A DNA stretch of 64,000 bases from Orthosia cruda (GCA_964057195.1 OZ059852.1:20945233-21009232), one strand, 5' to 3'; shown: positions 50,156 through 62,361, counted from the stretch's first letter. Notes: generated by a model not told the origin, from the sequence alone. Numbers and translations: made by a program.

Positions 50156-51511
50156 ATTGACATTTTGAAGAGAAGTAAACTGTCAGCCGAATTCGAGTGT
50201 ATTCTTTTAAATTTTAATTTACAACTTGCTTTGAGACAACCTACTCGGGCTGCGAGCCAAACATGCATAGATAATTTTGCTCATGATTTTAACAAGCGTC
50301 GTTGTACATCACAAGTATTGAAGTTCGCGCTATCCGATCACACAGCACAACTGTTAAAGTGCCCCGTTATAAAAAAGGATATTCTTAAGTATTATCGCAA
50401 AAGTACACGAGACTACAGTCAGGTAAATATAGAAAAATTCAAGACTTGTTTAAGTAGTCTATCCTTCTCAGATGTATACGAGATGGACGATCCTAATGCA
50501 GCCTACAACTGTTTTATTGAAACGTTCCAATTATTGTACGAATTATGTTTCCCCAGCAAAATGATTACCATTAAGACTACTAAAAATCCTACTTGGGTAT
50601 CACGTGGGATAAAGTTGTGTAGTAAGAATAAACGGAAGCTTCTATGGCAATATAGGTTAAAACCAAATCAATCTAATAGAGATAAATTCAAAACATATTC
50701 AAAGCTACTCAAAAGAATTATGAATCTAACACAGAAAGCACAAAACAATTACAATATTAAAACCTCTAATAACAAGTCTAAGACTACGTGGCAAATAATT
50801 AATAAGAGTAAATACAATGCCCCGAAAAACTCAATTTCTTGCATCAAATTCGAAAATAAAAACATCACAAACCCAAAGGACATTGCCAATACATTTAATA
50901 ATTATTTTATAGATAAAATACAACCAACAATTACCGCAGGTACAAACTCAACGTCATTAATTCTTAGCAGAGCACAATCTATGTTTATGGCTCCGTCTAC
51001 GCCCTATGACATACTAAATATTATTTTGAAACTCAAAAACACAAACAGCGTTGGCTACGATGGTATTGCCACAAAAATATTGAAAGCAGTTGCATTTGAA
51101 ATAAGTACTCATTTGTGTTTCATTATTAATCTTTCCATAAGTGCTGGTGTATTTCCTGATGCATTAAAGAAATCTATAGTGAAACCGCTCTATAAGAAAG
51201 ATAATCACGAATTAATGATAAATTACAGGCCGATCGCGCTTATACCAGTTATGTCTAAGGTGTTCGAAAAATACATATATGGTGAAATGAATACCTATTT
51301 AGAAAAATATAATATATTAAGTGACGAACAAAAGGGATTTCGAAAAAATAAAAGTATAAATTTGGCTATTTATGAGTTTTTAAATAATGTCATGCTAAAT
51401 GTAGATAAGAGAACACCAGTCTGTGCCATATTCTGCGACATGACACAGGCCTTTGACTGCGTCCATTATAATTCCCTGGCAGAGAAACTTGAAGCCTATG
51501 GTGTTAGATAA
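50156..51511 (+). pseudogene. LINE2 ORF2, rest of endonuclease, linker, RT fingers
   Basis: Continues the endonuclease after the LTR element: IDIL, TCIDNFAHDF, and FALSDHTAQLL with the catalytic Ser-Asp-His present. The linker (TTWQIINKSKYN) and RT start follow: NSVGYDGIATKIL, VKPLYKKDN, NYRPIALIPVMSK, DEQKGFRKNKS, CDMTQAFDCVHY. It stops at TAA 51509-51511 after AYGVR, where the alignment shows a short indel. Confidence 0.9.
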
Positions 51512-52551
51512 AATTAATTAAATCCTATCTTCATAACCGTAAACAAGTTACAGAGATCAGTAAAATAAATACAAAAATTAAACGTGAAGAAACTTCAAGA
51601 TCAGAAGAACGCGAGGTTATATACGGAGTACCTCAAGGCAGTGTATTGGGGCCTCCGTTGTTCACTTTGTATATAAATGACTTGCCTAAAATAACTGAAC
51701 ATCCGATGACACTTTTTGCTGACGATTGCACTTTGACAATAGCTTGTAATGACATAAACACATATGAACTTGACATTAATAATGCACTAATATCTATTAT
51801 AAATTGGTTAAATGATAATAATTTAATAATTAATCTAAAAAAGACTAACGTAATGCACTTTAGACAACGTACACCAACAATCAACAATTTGAATATTCAA
51901 TTTAATAATATAAATATCAATGAAGCTGACACAACAAAATTTCTGGGACTATTAACAGATTCCAAATTGAATTGGAAACCTCAAATAGAGGCACTTAGTA
52001 AAAAAATGAGTAGTGCATCCTACGCTCTGAAACAGCTTGCTGTGGTTCTCAACACAGATGCACTGATTACTGCTTACTATGGATTAGCCGAATCAATTCT
52101 TAGATATGGAGTCATCTTTTGGGGGAATAGCACGGACAATGAAATAGCGTTTCGGGCACAGAAAAGGTGCATTAGATCGATGTTTAGACTGCAAACAACG
52201 GACAGCTGTAAATCTTATTTTATAGAACGTAAAATATTGACATTGCCCTCATTATATATCCTAGAAACAGTAATGTTCATTAAATTAAATTCCCATTTAT
52301 TTCAGCGTTTGTCTGATGTTTTCCCTAGGAATAGACGTGATAATTTCAAACTTTGTGTTCACGGCGCTAAAACTACTCTTATGCGTAAGAGCATCTTTTG
52401 CATGGCTCCGACCATTTTTAATAAATTGCCCAAATCATGGAAAACATTAAATATATCTGCCCTTAAAAGTAAATTAAAGAGTTTTCTAACTGAAAGAGCA
52501 TATTACAGTATAGCAGAGTTTATGAAAGAGGATAATTTTCTTCGTTTTTGA
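51512..52551 (+). pseudogene. LINE2 ORF2, RT catalytic core and C-terminus
   Basis: Reopens at about 51523 in another frame (IKSYLHNRKQVTEI), then YGVPQGSVLGPPLF, TLFADDCTLTI (catalytic), NNLIINLKKTNVM, LLTDSKLNWK, RYGVIFWGNS and FNKLPKSWKTL to the natural stop at 52551. All RT motifs are present across the two parts. Confidence 0.9.
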
Positions 52552-52956
52552 GATGACAATGTTGTATTATTTTTTTGTTTTTTGACATGTTGTTGTATTT
52601 TTTATTTGAATTAATTGATTTTTTTTAATGACAGTATTATTCATATTTTTATTGACCAATTTATTTAATGATTACTTACTTTGACATTGAATTGTATCTA
52701 AAAAATATGCTTATTGAATTGTAATTATTATACTTACCTAATCTTTGATGTATAATGATATAAAATGTAATTTTGATGAATATTATCACGGTTTATGCAC
52801 CATCTCTTCCTACCAATTTGTACGCCACGATATGTGGCTGAACATGTTAGAACTATTCTGTATCCCATTACTATCCTGCATGCAATGTATCATGTACACC
52901 ATGTTTAAACAAATAAAATTTACTTACTTACTTACTTACTTATGTGAGAACGATGT

Positions 52957-53103
52957 AAAAAAAAATTTGTTAGTTAATATAGTTAACTGCTGTCAGTTAC
53001 ATGTGTCACCGTTTCGTGTTGTTTACTAACACTTAGTTTTAAGCACATTGTTACTAACCCTGTATAAGTTTTCGCTCGAAATAAAGTTTTTGAATTTGAA
53101 TTT
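52957..53103 (+). mobile_element. 147-bp retroposed 3' tail in P2 right arm
   Basis: The opposite arm reads 'gaacgatgttaaaagactta' without interruption. Here 147 bp intervene, ending 'cgaaataaagtttttgaattt' and repeated 'gaattt'. A polyadenylation-like AATAAA and short-repeat tail indicate a truncated LINE or SINE 3' end. Confidence 0.7.
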
Positions 53104-53955
53104 GAAAAAGACTTATACCTATTTTAGTAACACAATAACAACAAACAACATTTATACACACAAACACATAACACTTTTACACTGGTAACCATCATTGCTT
53201 CAATATTCCAGCTGAAATACTGGATCAACGATTCTATACAACACAGCCTGTCATGCCCAGAATGCTAGACATAATAAATATACCTCAACTATTACTCACC
53301 AGGATTGTCCACATAATGATTCATTTTACGTATAATAATATTATGTATATAAATATATGAATAAATAGATTTCATCAGCAAAGTTATGACTGAGCAAGCT
53401 GAAGTTAACAACGCCACTTACAAGCCTAAATACAAACGCTAGAAAGCATCTGTTACTCCAAAAGAAAAACATAAATAATAGAGGATGGAGACTTTGATCA
53501 CTTTTTTTAATTTTAAATTCCGCGCGGTTTATATGTATTATCGCATTGCGTCTCAGTGTGAGCAGACCCTATGATGTAAACGTCTATTGTTGTTTGTTGT
53601 CATTTCAAATAATTATTTAAATTTACCAATAATTTCAGACGTAGATCTGTTATGTACGATGGTTCTGTGATTTTAGAATTAACGAATCCAAAAAGTACTT
53701 GCTTCACTTAGGTCATCATCATGGTGAACCTCATAAAGAAGCAAACAAGTAAAATTATTCAAAGATTCATACAATTATGCAAAATGCGCTTCATCCGCTT
53801 AATCCTATGAGGTCTCATGTAGTAAGAGGCGGGCCTATTGCCGTGCACAGCACTTAGAGTGAGACTCCGGGTTGCCACTAAGAAATTCCTAATGGAAAAG
53901 TGCAATAACACTGCACGACCGACAATTTTGTATTTAGTTACAGAATCTTTGTATT

Positions 53956-54204
53956 TTGTTCTATATCAACTTCTTTTGCCAACAGGAGATGATGAATAAA
54001 ATATTCCCGGTACTAGCCAAAAGCTTTTGTCGACACTGGAACAATATAAGCCAGCATTGCCACTTAGAGAAGACAAGCCATTCCAATCGCGTGCACCACC
54101 GTCTACAAGAGTGCAGCCGTGATTTCTTCAAAGCCCACGGCAAGCTATACGTCTCTTCGAGCAATAGTGACATCCAACGAAGGAATTGGGGGAATATTTT
54201 GTAA
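53956..54204 (+). pseudogene. Proline-rich coding-like segment, P2 right-arm copy
   Basis: Mirror of 37957-38200. After 'tttgccaacag' the protein-like frame reads SQKLLSTLEQYKPALPL then REDKPFQSRAPPSTRVQP. Several differences from the left copy are third-position or conservative, but both copies share stops. Function not recognised. Confidence 0.3.
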
Positions 54205-54699
54205 CTTACGACGACGTTAAAAGTATCTACTAATTCACAACAGTTTTGGTACAAATGCTCTTCATGCTATTTCAAGCGATGGAGCAGCTATGAGATATGG
54301 TTGGAATCTTAGAAGCTCTGTCAATTCATTATGATGCGAATATGAAAGAACATTATGTAATACAAAGTTTTGTTCAATAAATCTGCATTTTATTTCATCA
54401 ATGCATTATGTAGATTAGTACCACCTACAACAGCTATATATTCTATTACTTATTCTTAACGCATTATCAGCCCATGAAGTTCTTACTGCTACACTTAGCG
54501 GCAGGAACGGCAGGCGTTTCCTTCCAGAGATTACTTTGTAAAAATATAGTTAAAACAATTTTACAATATTAGTTTAAATTAGGAAGTACCTATGTTTGGT
54601 GTAATTTTGAATGATAGATTGAAAAACGATGATGAGAAAAATGTGTAATTATTATTGTCGTATGCCAACAAGAGCCCGTGTGTAAAAAATAAAAAATTG

Positions 54700-55350
54700 T
54701 AATGAATATACACATACATACATATATAAACTCACGCCTTTTTCCCATGGGGGTAGGCAGAAACTACAGAGCGCCACCTGCTACGATCCTTACATACTTC
54801 TTTTGCTTCACTCACATTCATACATCTAGTCATACACACACGCCGGTTATTAGTGGTGTAATGATTATATTTATGTATTAAGGTTTAAAAATAAGGTTCT
54901 TAAGATTTCGGCTAAGTAAAGATGAACGCAAAAATGGCCTGAAACACGTGCAACAATATTTTGCATGAAAAAGCCCGCTTTTTATTTTTGTGGCCAAAAC
55001 TTGGTTCTTGTGTGTGGGTCTTCCTAGTACCTACCACCCTATATACGCATTCAGGGGTGCGTGGTGGCGAGTGCCACCAGCAGAGTCGCTTGACTCAGAG
55101 CTTATGGAAAGCACGTCAAACAACAGTGGGATACTGTCCCAGGGCGACCGCGGGTACTTACACCACCAGGGTACCGTCCGCAACTGACCTTATTGTGATG
55201 TTCTTCAAAAAGGCCAGCGTGCGTGCATGTCATAACCCGCGTGCGTGTAGAAGTATGAACGTGAATATAACGTAGCAGGTGGCATTCTGTAGTTTCTACC
55301 TACTTACCCCCATCCGGCAAAAGCGTAAGTTTATGTATGTATGTTTAGAT
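54700..55350. repeat. REP-E pieces: 'cagaaactacagagcgccacc' type repeat
   Basis: Two related blocks: 54735-54860 ('tcccatgggggtaggcagaa', 'cacctgctacgat', 'catacatctag') and, inverted, 55225-55350 ('acgtagcaggtggcattctg', 'tacccccatccgg'). A third is at 36710-36800 in the left arm. A further block with 'gactcagagcttatggaaag' (54960-55225) is shared by both arms. No gene. Confidence 0.6.
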
Positions 55351-56165
55351 TAGGAAAAACATATAGTTTCTGTTTATTTAGGTTTTTATTATCACATTAA
55401 TAGCTTAGTTAGTTACTTATTCAATTCACGTATACTTAAGTACATGTTAGAAATATCATAAATTCAATAAACATCAACAACAAGTAGGAATTTTAAATAA
55501 TAATAGGCTGAGCCAACAAGGCTTTCCATGTACGAAGGAACGATATGACTTACGAGGATTCGATTAGTTTTGAAGGAGAGTCCTATCACAGTCCACTCTC
55601 TGCATCGATTTCTCGCCTCATAAAGATTACTCTGGATTCTGCAACATTGGCTGTCAGGTGGCAATAACGATGAAAGGTCTTTATAATAGACCGTTCGTCA
55701 CGCTGCGAAGGGATTCTGTTTCATTTTTGTCCTAGTATTCTCTCTTTCGTTGTACATCTGTCTCTGTTTATCATCGACGGTTTTTGCTACTTAAAATACC
55801 GCAACCATTCCCATAAGACCTGCTATGCAAAAATATCCAAATAAATACGGAAAATTGTTTGACGTGAAATGTCTCACCGAGAAAATGTCAGTGAGATAGT
55901 TTTCGACGTGCTTTCGTCACACCTAGCGTAAAATTCGATACTACATGTCAAAATGAAAACTCGTGCTACCGATTCCCATACATTTGGAGCGTTAACGCAA
56001 CGTAAATACGTGAACTCGATACGAAGGCAATTGTCAAAAACTTGTGCTACCGATTTGTTAGTTCCAAATACGGACACATGGCGCTGATTAATTTTGCATA
56101 CAATAATTGTCGGAGGCGATACGTTAACGTAGTCGATCCAATTACGCAGAAACTCGTGCTAGGGG

Positions 56166-56505
56166 CTCTGTACTGTACAAACATTCCCGTGATTTAATTG
56201 ATATAGGTTTACAAAGGTTTTGTTTGATGGGTAGGTCCTTCATTGCGAAAGTTACCTACTTTGTCTGTTTGTCGAATGAACCTACTCCTGGGATAAAGAG
56301 TGTCCCTGGATTAGAAAGCCATGACAGATGGGACTTGGTCTAGCCGTGTGGCAAGCTTCTTTCTAATCCGTTCAGATATTAAGACGTGAATACCAAACAG
56401 AGCAACAAAGTTACTTTCGCATGTATATTTCAAATTCTAGCTGCCACAGCTTTAGCCGTGAACTTAACTTACTTACTACCATTATCTTTAAAAATTATAG
56501 CCCAT
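56166..56505. other. No gene seen; REP-G end fragment
   Basis: 56166-56400 is unclassified. It has an imperfect inverted pair 'ggattagaaagc' (56309) and 'gcttctttctaatcc' (56355). 56408-56440 matches the end of REP-G ('agttactttcgcat'). Confidence 0.45.
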
Positions 56506-57375
56506 ATTTTAACCAACTTCCCAAAAAGGAGGAGATTCTCAATTCGGCAGTTTTTTGCATGTATGTTCGGGCATAACTCCGTCATATATAAACGGATTTG
56601 CAAAATTCTTTTTTTGTTCGAAAGAAGTTTATTTCGAAATGAATTCATTTAAATTTGGTAAAGATTTGATGGAGAATTTCGGAGATATACAACATAATTC
56701 TTCAATAAATGACGGCAAATCTCTCGGGATTGCTGCAATCACCATATCATAACATACTATTACGCCAGTACGCTCTAAACGGGTACGCAGATGTGTACAG
56801 TTCACCCTGGTACGCTCTCATTCACTGGTTATGTTCAACTTACATGTTATTCATGTAATCAATTTCGCGAGCTGGCTAATCACCTCTAAAAATCCTTTAT
56901 TTTGATACCCCACTCGATGGGTTCGCAAGAGAAAAAAATTACAACTTCCACAATACGGCGCCCAAAAGCAGCCATTTTTTTCTTATCCAATTTTTATACA
57001 GCCTATGACACTCGCAGGGTTAAGACGAATCGATTGACGTAAGAATCATCAAAATCGGCCAACGCGTTTGTTCTCTAGAACGCCACATAGCAATAAACAT
57101 ACATACATAGACTGATAAACACATTATCCTCCTTCGGCAGTCGGGTAATAAATGTGAAACTTTGTGTAGATGGCTGTGTCACTCTTTCACGCAAAAAGTA
57201 CTGAACGGATTCTGATGAAGCATAAAAAAAGTGTGCAGTCGGAGGATACATATTCGCGAGCTGGCTGACCAAAACCTGTTGTATGCTCCGACTTCACAGC
57301 ATGATTTTCTTCTTGTTTACATCTTTTTAGTTCACTTTTTAAGCAGTCGGGTTTTTTGATTTTTTTAATTAAGCT
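56506..57375 (+). repeat. Diverged REP-A followed by REP-D
   Basis: REP-A start 'aaccaacttcccaaaaagga' and core to about 56875, then REP-D ('cggcgcccaaaagcagcc', 'aacgcgtttgttctctag', 'ccttcggcagtcggg' to 57145). The REP-D terminal hairpin (57230-57355) has one worn arm. The REP-A here is the most diverged copy in the window. Confidence 0.75.
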
Positions 57376-58011
57376 TTTTTAATTTAGTTGGATTAAAACT
57401 TTTATATTAAATAAACTTCAATTTGTCCAATAACCAATATTTAATATCTTGATTCCGGAATAACAACATGACAAAGTTAACAATCAAGTTTTTCTAAAGA
57501 ATTTATTTAGTATTATTTTGTATGTTAATTATTTTGATTGAATTGCTGAGGATTAAAATACAGATTTTTTAGAATAGAATATAAGTTTATTTCTCTCAAA
57601 AAGGTACATTTCGGTAAATATTATCTAGGTTACAGCAGATTCAAACCTTTGTGAGAGCTGGAGTCTATACTGGGTTCAAGACCTGTATGACAGATCTCCA
57701 GGCTCACACCCTTAAAAGTTAAATATAACAGTTGCGGTCGTGGCTATTAGCTATTACATATTTATTTCAGGTCATTGTCATTGACTGTACATACGTCAAG
57801 GGTCAAAAGTGCAGTCTCACTCTCCCATAATTCAAATGTCTAGTTGTTGTAGAAGAAGTTAAATTATACAGAACTGGTTCAATTTTTGTTTTTTTTTTTT
57901 TTATTTGTAATTCACAAAACTGATGTACAATCAAGTAAACAAAAAAATATTGTATAACAAAAAAAGTCCGATTGACACCTACTAGATGTGAATCTTACAT
58001 GCACATTATAA
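57376..58011. other. No gene seen; unclassified
   Basis: AT-rich. 57640-57730 contains an inverted pair of 'tgtgagagctgg' and 'gacagatctccaggctcaca' type words. No frame over 60 codons. Confidence 0.4.
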
Positions 58012-58336
58012 CAAGTAAAATTTCAAAATTTAAAAAACCCCCGACACATTTATCTTGCGAAAACATCACGATCAAAACAGTAAAACGCGCATAACTTTTG
58101 AACGGCTGAACCGATTTTATTCAAACTTAGCTAGAACACTCTCGATACAATCACCTTTCAAACAAAAAAAAATAAATCAAAATCGGTTCATCCGTTGAGG
58201 CGCTATGATGCCACAGACAGACACACAGATACACAGATACACAGATACACAGACACACAGATACACATATACACAGATACACAGCAACACACCTCAAACT
58301 TATAACACCCCTCTTTTTCCGTCGTGGGTTAAAAAC
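58012..58336 (+). repeat. REP-B copy with microsatellite
   Basis: 'acaagtaaaattt', 'aacccccgacac', 'gaacggctgaaccgat', an 'acacagat' tract (58218-58280) and 'ccgtcgtgggtta'. Confidence 0.82.
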
Positions 58337-58390
58337 ACTTATTATTTGAAAAAAGATATAGAGAATTCAAGAAAATAAAAATAAAAAAAA

Positions 58391-58895
58391 AGTCGTGTGG
58401 CACTCGGGGACTGCCGCGGTAAAGCTATTGCATAGCATTTATTCTAGATCCAGTCCTGGAAAATGCGTCAAAAAAATTAAAAACGTTAAAAACTCGAAAA
58501 CGTAGCGAGCCAAACCCGCATTTATTTACGATTAATAAAACTCTAAAAAACAAAACAAAAATACCCTTATTCACATTGAAATAAGGTCGCTTTTCTTTGA
58601 CAAGCAAAAGTGACCCTTATTCTCATTAGCATAAGGTCCACATTGATCACCATTGTCACAGAAACAACTCAGAGAGACCGATAAAAGGCAAAAAAATTTA
58701 AAACCCTCATATCTCAGAAACGGTTGGAGTTAGCGCATTTCTGACAAAAAATTTGCCCCCCTGCCCACGCTACTTCATCCAGGAGAACAAGATAGGATTA
58801 ACCCCCCCCCCTTAACCGTTTACCTCCCCCCCCAAAAAAATTTTCATTCTAAAAATACCAACACGGAAATCGAAAACACGTGCAACAAACCTCCC
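58391..58895 (-). repeat. REP-C copy, single body, inverted
   Basis: Starts 'agtcgtgtggcactcgggga' and ends 'acgtgcaacaaacct', the reverse of the outer ends at 5211-6130. One body only, with a C-rich tract (58802-58836). It shows the pre-duplication form of REP-C. Confidence 0.83.
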
Positions 58896-58949
58896 CCAAG
58901 TTATTTTAATTTAATTTAATTTAATTATTATTATATTATAATTATTATT

Positions 58950-59560
58950 CTTGACAACACACAAAATGGATTTAGAAAATGTAGATCAACAACATTAGCA
59001 GTATATAAATATGTTCAACAAGCTCTACAACATATAAACGACAAACAATACGTAATTGGGCTACTACTAGACATGACAAAAGCATACGACAAGGTCATAT
59101 ATGACATTTTACTCACTAAACTATATGGTTGCGGCGTACGAGGACCAGCTTATTCGTGGTTCAAATCATATTTACATAATAGGACACAAATAGTACAAAT
59201 TGAAAATTACGACCATGGAAATCATGAGATCAAAATCATTAGATCACAAGAAAAGCAAATTACTTGCTCAATCCCACAAGGAAGTGTATTAGGAAGCCCA
59301 CTGTTTTTAATCTATATTAATGACCTTCCCAAAATATTAGACAAAGAAAATGTTTTACCAGTATTATTTGCAGACGATATTTCAATACTAAGTGTGGCAA
59401 TATAATTAACCCTAGTCTACAGATACAAGACACCCTCCAAACTGTAGATACTTGGCTCAAGATCCACAACTTGGAAATTAATAATAATAAAACTAAAATA
59501 ATTCAATTCAGATCATACAAAAAACCACCACTCAATCTAATAACAACATTTAGAAATACG
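58950..59560 (+). pseudogene. LINE RT, central part with FADD
   Basis: LLLDMTKAYDKVIYD, CSIPQGSVLGSPLF and VLFADDISIL are intact, then the frame breaks (stop at about 59403). It continues one phase over (IINPSLQIQDTLQ, HNLEINNNKTKIIQF) to the REP-A insertion at RNTK. Confidence 0.85.
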
Positions 59561-59565
59561 AAAAA

Positions 59566-60124
59566 AAAAACTTTTTGCAAAAAAATACTACCGACTTCCA
59601 AATACAGAACTACAAAGTGAAAAATAACTTAATTTTTTGAAGTCGGTGTCTTTCGTAGGTACCATTTTTTTGCGTTATGGACACCGACTTCAAAAAATTA
59701 AGTTATTTTTCACTTTGTAGTTCTGTATTTGGAAGTCGGTAGTATTTTTTTGCAAAAAGTTTTTTTATTTTTCACTTTTTAGTTGTACGTACCTAATAGG
59801 CAAGTTAGTAAGGGAACTATTTCGCCAGAATAGATTTCATGAAACTTGAACATAACCGGTGAAATGAGAGGTCTGCTTACCACTTAAGAGCGAACTGGCG
59901 TGATGTTATGTTATGAAATGTTATAAACAACAAACATACATGCGATTGCAGCAATCCCGAGAGATTTGCCGTTATTTATTGAAGAGTTCTGTTGTATATC
60001 TCTGAAGTTCTTCATCAGACCTTCACCAAACTAAAATGGGACCAATTTCAGAACATACTTTTTCAAACAAAAAAAGAATTTTCAAAATCGGTCCATAATT
60101 GACGGAGTAATCGGTGAACATACA

Positions 60125-60156
<32 letters not shown>

Positions 60157-60203
60157 AAACTTGAAGTCGAACATAGAACCTCCTCCTTTTTGGGAAGTCG
60201 GTT
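59566..60203 (-). repeat. REP-A copy inserted in a LINE ORF: defines the element's ends
   Basis: The LINE reading resumes right after it (IEVNTFSLLGI), so the REP-A unit is about 638 bp. It runs from 'ctttttgcaaaaaaatacta' to 'gggaagtcggtt', flanked by A-rich sequence. The hairpin arms match perfectly in the part read, including a shared variant ('acagaac' with 'gttctgt'). A poly-A tract is at about 60126-60155. Confidence 0.88.
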
Positions 60204-60512
60204 AAAAATAGAAGTTAATACATTTAGCCTACTTGGTATAAATATTGACACACACATTAACTGGAAATCACACATAGAACATATAAAAACAAAGCTCTCC
60301 AGATTCTCTTACGCTCTTTTTCAAATTAAACAAAGCACTAACATACAAACAGCTATGTCTGCTTACTACGCATACGCATACTCATGGCTGCGATATGGCG
60401 TCATGCTATGGGGCAATAGCGTTAACGTAAATGATCTATTCATAATGCAAAAGAAGTGTATAAGAATTCTAGCTCAAATAGGTAGCACGGAGAGCTGCAG
60501 ACCATACTTTAC
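60204..60512 (+). pseudogene. LINE RT, post-palm part
   Basis: IEVNTFSLLGINIDTHINW, RFSYALFQIKQSTN, RYGVMLWGNS, FIMQKKCIRIL, STESCRPYF. It follows on from the block before REP-A and stops at the unknown insert. Confidence 0.85.
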
Positions 60513-60754
60513 CTCGGGGTCACCAGTTTGGGGGTAGGTGGAACAGGGTGTAAAGTCCCACATACCTCCATAGAAAAGGGAGGATCCTCCGACCAGACGG
60601 GTGTTGTGTCTGGTCCGGGCAACTGCCCAACGGTTGTTGTCGGACTGTTGTATGTGTTCTAATCGCGCCGAAAACTTTACTTGCGCGATGCAGGATTTGT
60701 GTGACGTCATGTCATTAGTTCGTAAGTGGCGGCGTTGGTGCCGCTACAATAAAA
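60513..60754. other. GC-rich ~240-bp insert of unknown origin
   Basis: Starts 'ctcggggtcaccagtttggg' and ends 'gccgctacaataaaa'. Richer in G and C than anything around it. It interrupts the LINE ORF between STESCRPYFT and SASIYILDI. It contains 'acccgtctggtcgg'-type self-complementary words ('ccgaccagacgggtgttgtg', 'ctggtccgggc') and ends in AATAAA, so it could be a retroposed transcript end. No target duplication is clear. Confidence 0.55.
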
Positions 60755-61071
60755 TATCTGATCCTAACTCTGCGTCAATATACATACTTGACATATGCGT
60801 ATTTGTTTTTAAAAATATCGACAACTTTACGAAAGTAGAAGATACGCACAACGTCAATACTCGGCATAAAAAGAGGTTATGCGCTCCATCCTCAAGAATT
60901 AAAATGTTAAGTGATAGCCCATATTATATAGCAATAAAAATATATAATAAGTTGCCCAACTCGTTTAAAACTGAAAAATCAGTAACAATATTCCAAAAAA
61001 GCCTAAAACTATACCTAATCCAAAAGTGTTTCTACTCAGTAAAAGAATATTTAGAGTCAAGCTTAAAATAA
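60755..61071 (+). pseudogene. LINE RT ORF, C-terminal domain
   Basis: SASIYILDICVFVFKN, NTRHKKRLCAPSSR, IAIKIYNKLPNSF, IQKCFYSVKEYLESS, then TAA. Same C-terminal domain as in the other CR1/Jockey-like LINEs here. Confidence 0.85.
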
Positions 61072-61404
61072 CGATTTTATCTCAAGTGGCGATCTGTCCT
61101 ATACAAACAATAAGATTTACTTTATCCTAATTAACTTCATACAAAATTGTAATTATTATTAGTACTACCTGAAAAGGATGACATTGATATTGCTGTTTAA
61201 TTGTATTATATTCATTATTATTGACATTTAATTTTGACATAACTATATATTAGACTTGACATTGTAGATTTGACATTACTAATTTTTTTTTCAATTTAAT
61301 TATATTAATGTATGTATAAAATAATTCAATAATAGTTATGTTTAATGCATGCTAATTTAGGATGATAGGGACATGAGAATTTTGGTTGCAATGCTTGTAA
61401 AAGG

Positions 61405-61970
61405 CTGAAGTCGGTGTCTTTCGTAGGTACCATTTTTTGCGTTATGGACACCGACTTCAAAAAATTAAGTTATTTTTCACTTTGTAGTTTAGTGTTTGGA
61501 AGTCGGTAGTATTTTTTTGCAAAAAGTTTTTTTGTTTTTTACTTTTTAGTTGTACGTACCTAATAGGCAAGTTAGTAAGGTAACTTTAACGCCGAAATAG
61601 ATTTCATGAAACTCGAACATATCCAGTGAAATGAGAGATCTGCGTACCCCTTAAGAGCGTACTGACGTGATGTTATGTTATTAAATGGTATACACAATAA
61701 ACAGACATGCGATTGCAGCAATCCCGAGAGATTTGCCGTTATTTATTGAAGAGTTCTGTTGTATATCTCCGAAGTTCTTAATCAGATCTTCACCAAATTA
61801 AAATGGGACCAATTTCGGAACATACTTTTTCAAACAAAAAAAGAATTTTCAAAATCGGTCCACAATTGACGGAGTAATCGGTGAACATAAACAAAAAAAA
61901 AAACAAAAAAAAAAAACAAACTTCAAGTCGAACATAGAACCTCCTCCTTTTTGGGAAGTCGGTTAAAAAT
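61405..61970 (-). repeat. REP-A copy, one hairpin arm missing
   Basis: 'gaagtcggtgtctttcgtag', the arm to 'ggaagtcggtagta', core 'gattgcagcaatcccgag', end 'ttttgggaagtcggttaaaa'. The outer second arm is absent. Confidence 0.83.
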
Positions 61971-62165
61971 CGGTTAAGTAGTTCAAAAGTTATGGGCGTT
62001 TTACTATTTGAATCGGTGTGTTCGCAAGATATCGTGTCATAATTACGTGTTCAATAGATTGCCGATCGAAGCACTAAATAAATAAATTACTAACTATGTA
62101 CTAAATAAATTATGTAGCATGAAATAAAAATGTGGCGGGGGTTTTTTTAAATTTTACTTGTGGTA
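61971..62165 (-). repeat. REP-B fragment, inverted
   Basis: 'caaaagttatgggcgttttac', 'gatatcgtgtcataattacg', 'ggcgggggttttt', then 'ttttacttgt'. It shares 'gtgtcataattacgtgttc' with the P1 edge. Confidence 0.75.
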
Positions 62166-62224
62166 GAGTGTGACTGTACTTTTGACCATTAACTGTAACA
62201 ATAGCACAATCCGCTTTTGGTGAT

Positions 62225-62350
62225 AAATCAAATTGAAATCTTTCTCAATGAGAAAAGTTCACTGGCTCGTTGATCGAGTGGTTGAAAGTCAAACTGGTAA
62301 GCTTAAGGCTCTGAGGTGAATGCCCGGGTTTGGCAATGTTATTAATTAAT
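62225..62350 (+). repeat. tRNA-like SINE head fragment
   Basis: 'tggctcgttgatcgagtgg' (A-box-like) and 'tgcccgggtttggcaatg' where a B box would be. Decayed. Not a tRNA gene. Confidence 0.4.
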
Positions 62351-62361
62351 TCATTCGTTTA

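Larger units (their letters stand above)
41458..52940 (+). mobile_element. LINE2: full-length CR1/Jockey-like LINE split by an LTR element
   Basis: 5' UTR (41458-42118), ORF1 (42119-43273), ORF2 start (43266-43730), then an LTR element (43731-50151), then ORF2 continued (50156-52551), 3' UTR, and a 'ttac' repeat tail (about 52919-52940). The flank 'tatg' is present on both sides. The opposite P2 arm gives the empty site. Without the LTR element it is about 5.05 kb, a normal full length. ORF1 is intact. ORF2 has one further break near 51509-51523, so the copy is inactive. Confidence 0.93.
40905..56165 (-). repeat. Giant inverted repeat P2, right arm (split by LINE2)
   Basis: The right arm consists of 40905-41457, then LINE2 with its nested LTR element, then 52941-56165. 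The left arm supplies the uninterrupted order 'acatagatatgtgagaacgatg', fixing the LINE2 insertion point. Near 55880 it has about 40 bp ('cactgacattttctcggtg') that the left arm lacks. Confidence 0.88.
58950..61400 (+). mobile_element. 5'-truncated LINE interrupted by REP-A and by an unknown insert
   Basis: RT begins at NTQNGFRKCRSTTLAVY (58955). The ORF is split by REP-A (59566-60203) and by a GC-rich insert (60513-60754), and ends at 61071 with a 3' UTR to about 61400. Three coding blocks are listed separately. Confidence 0.85.
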
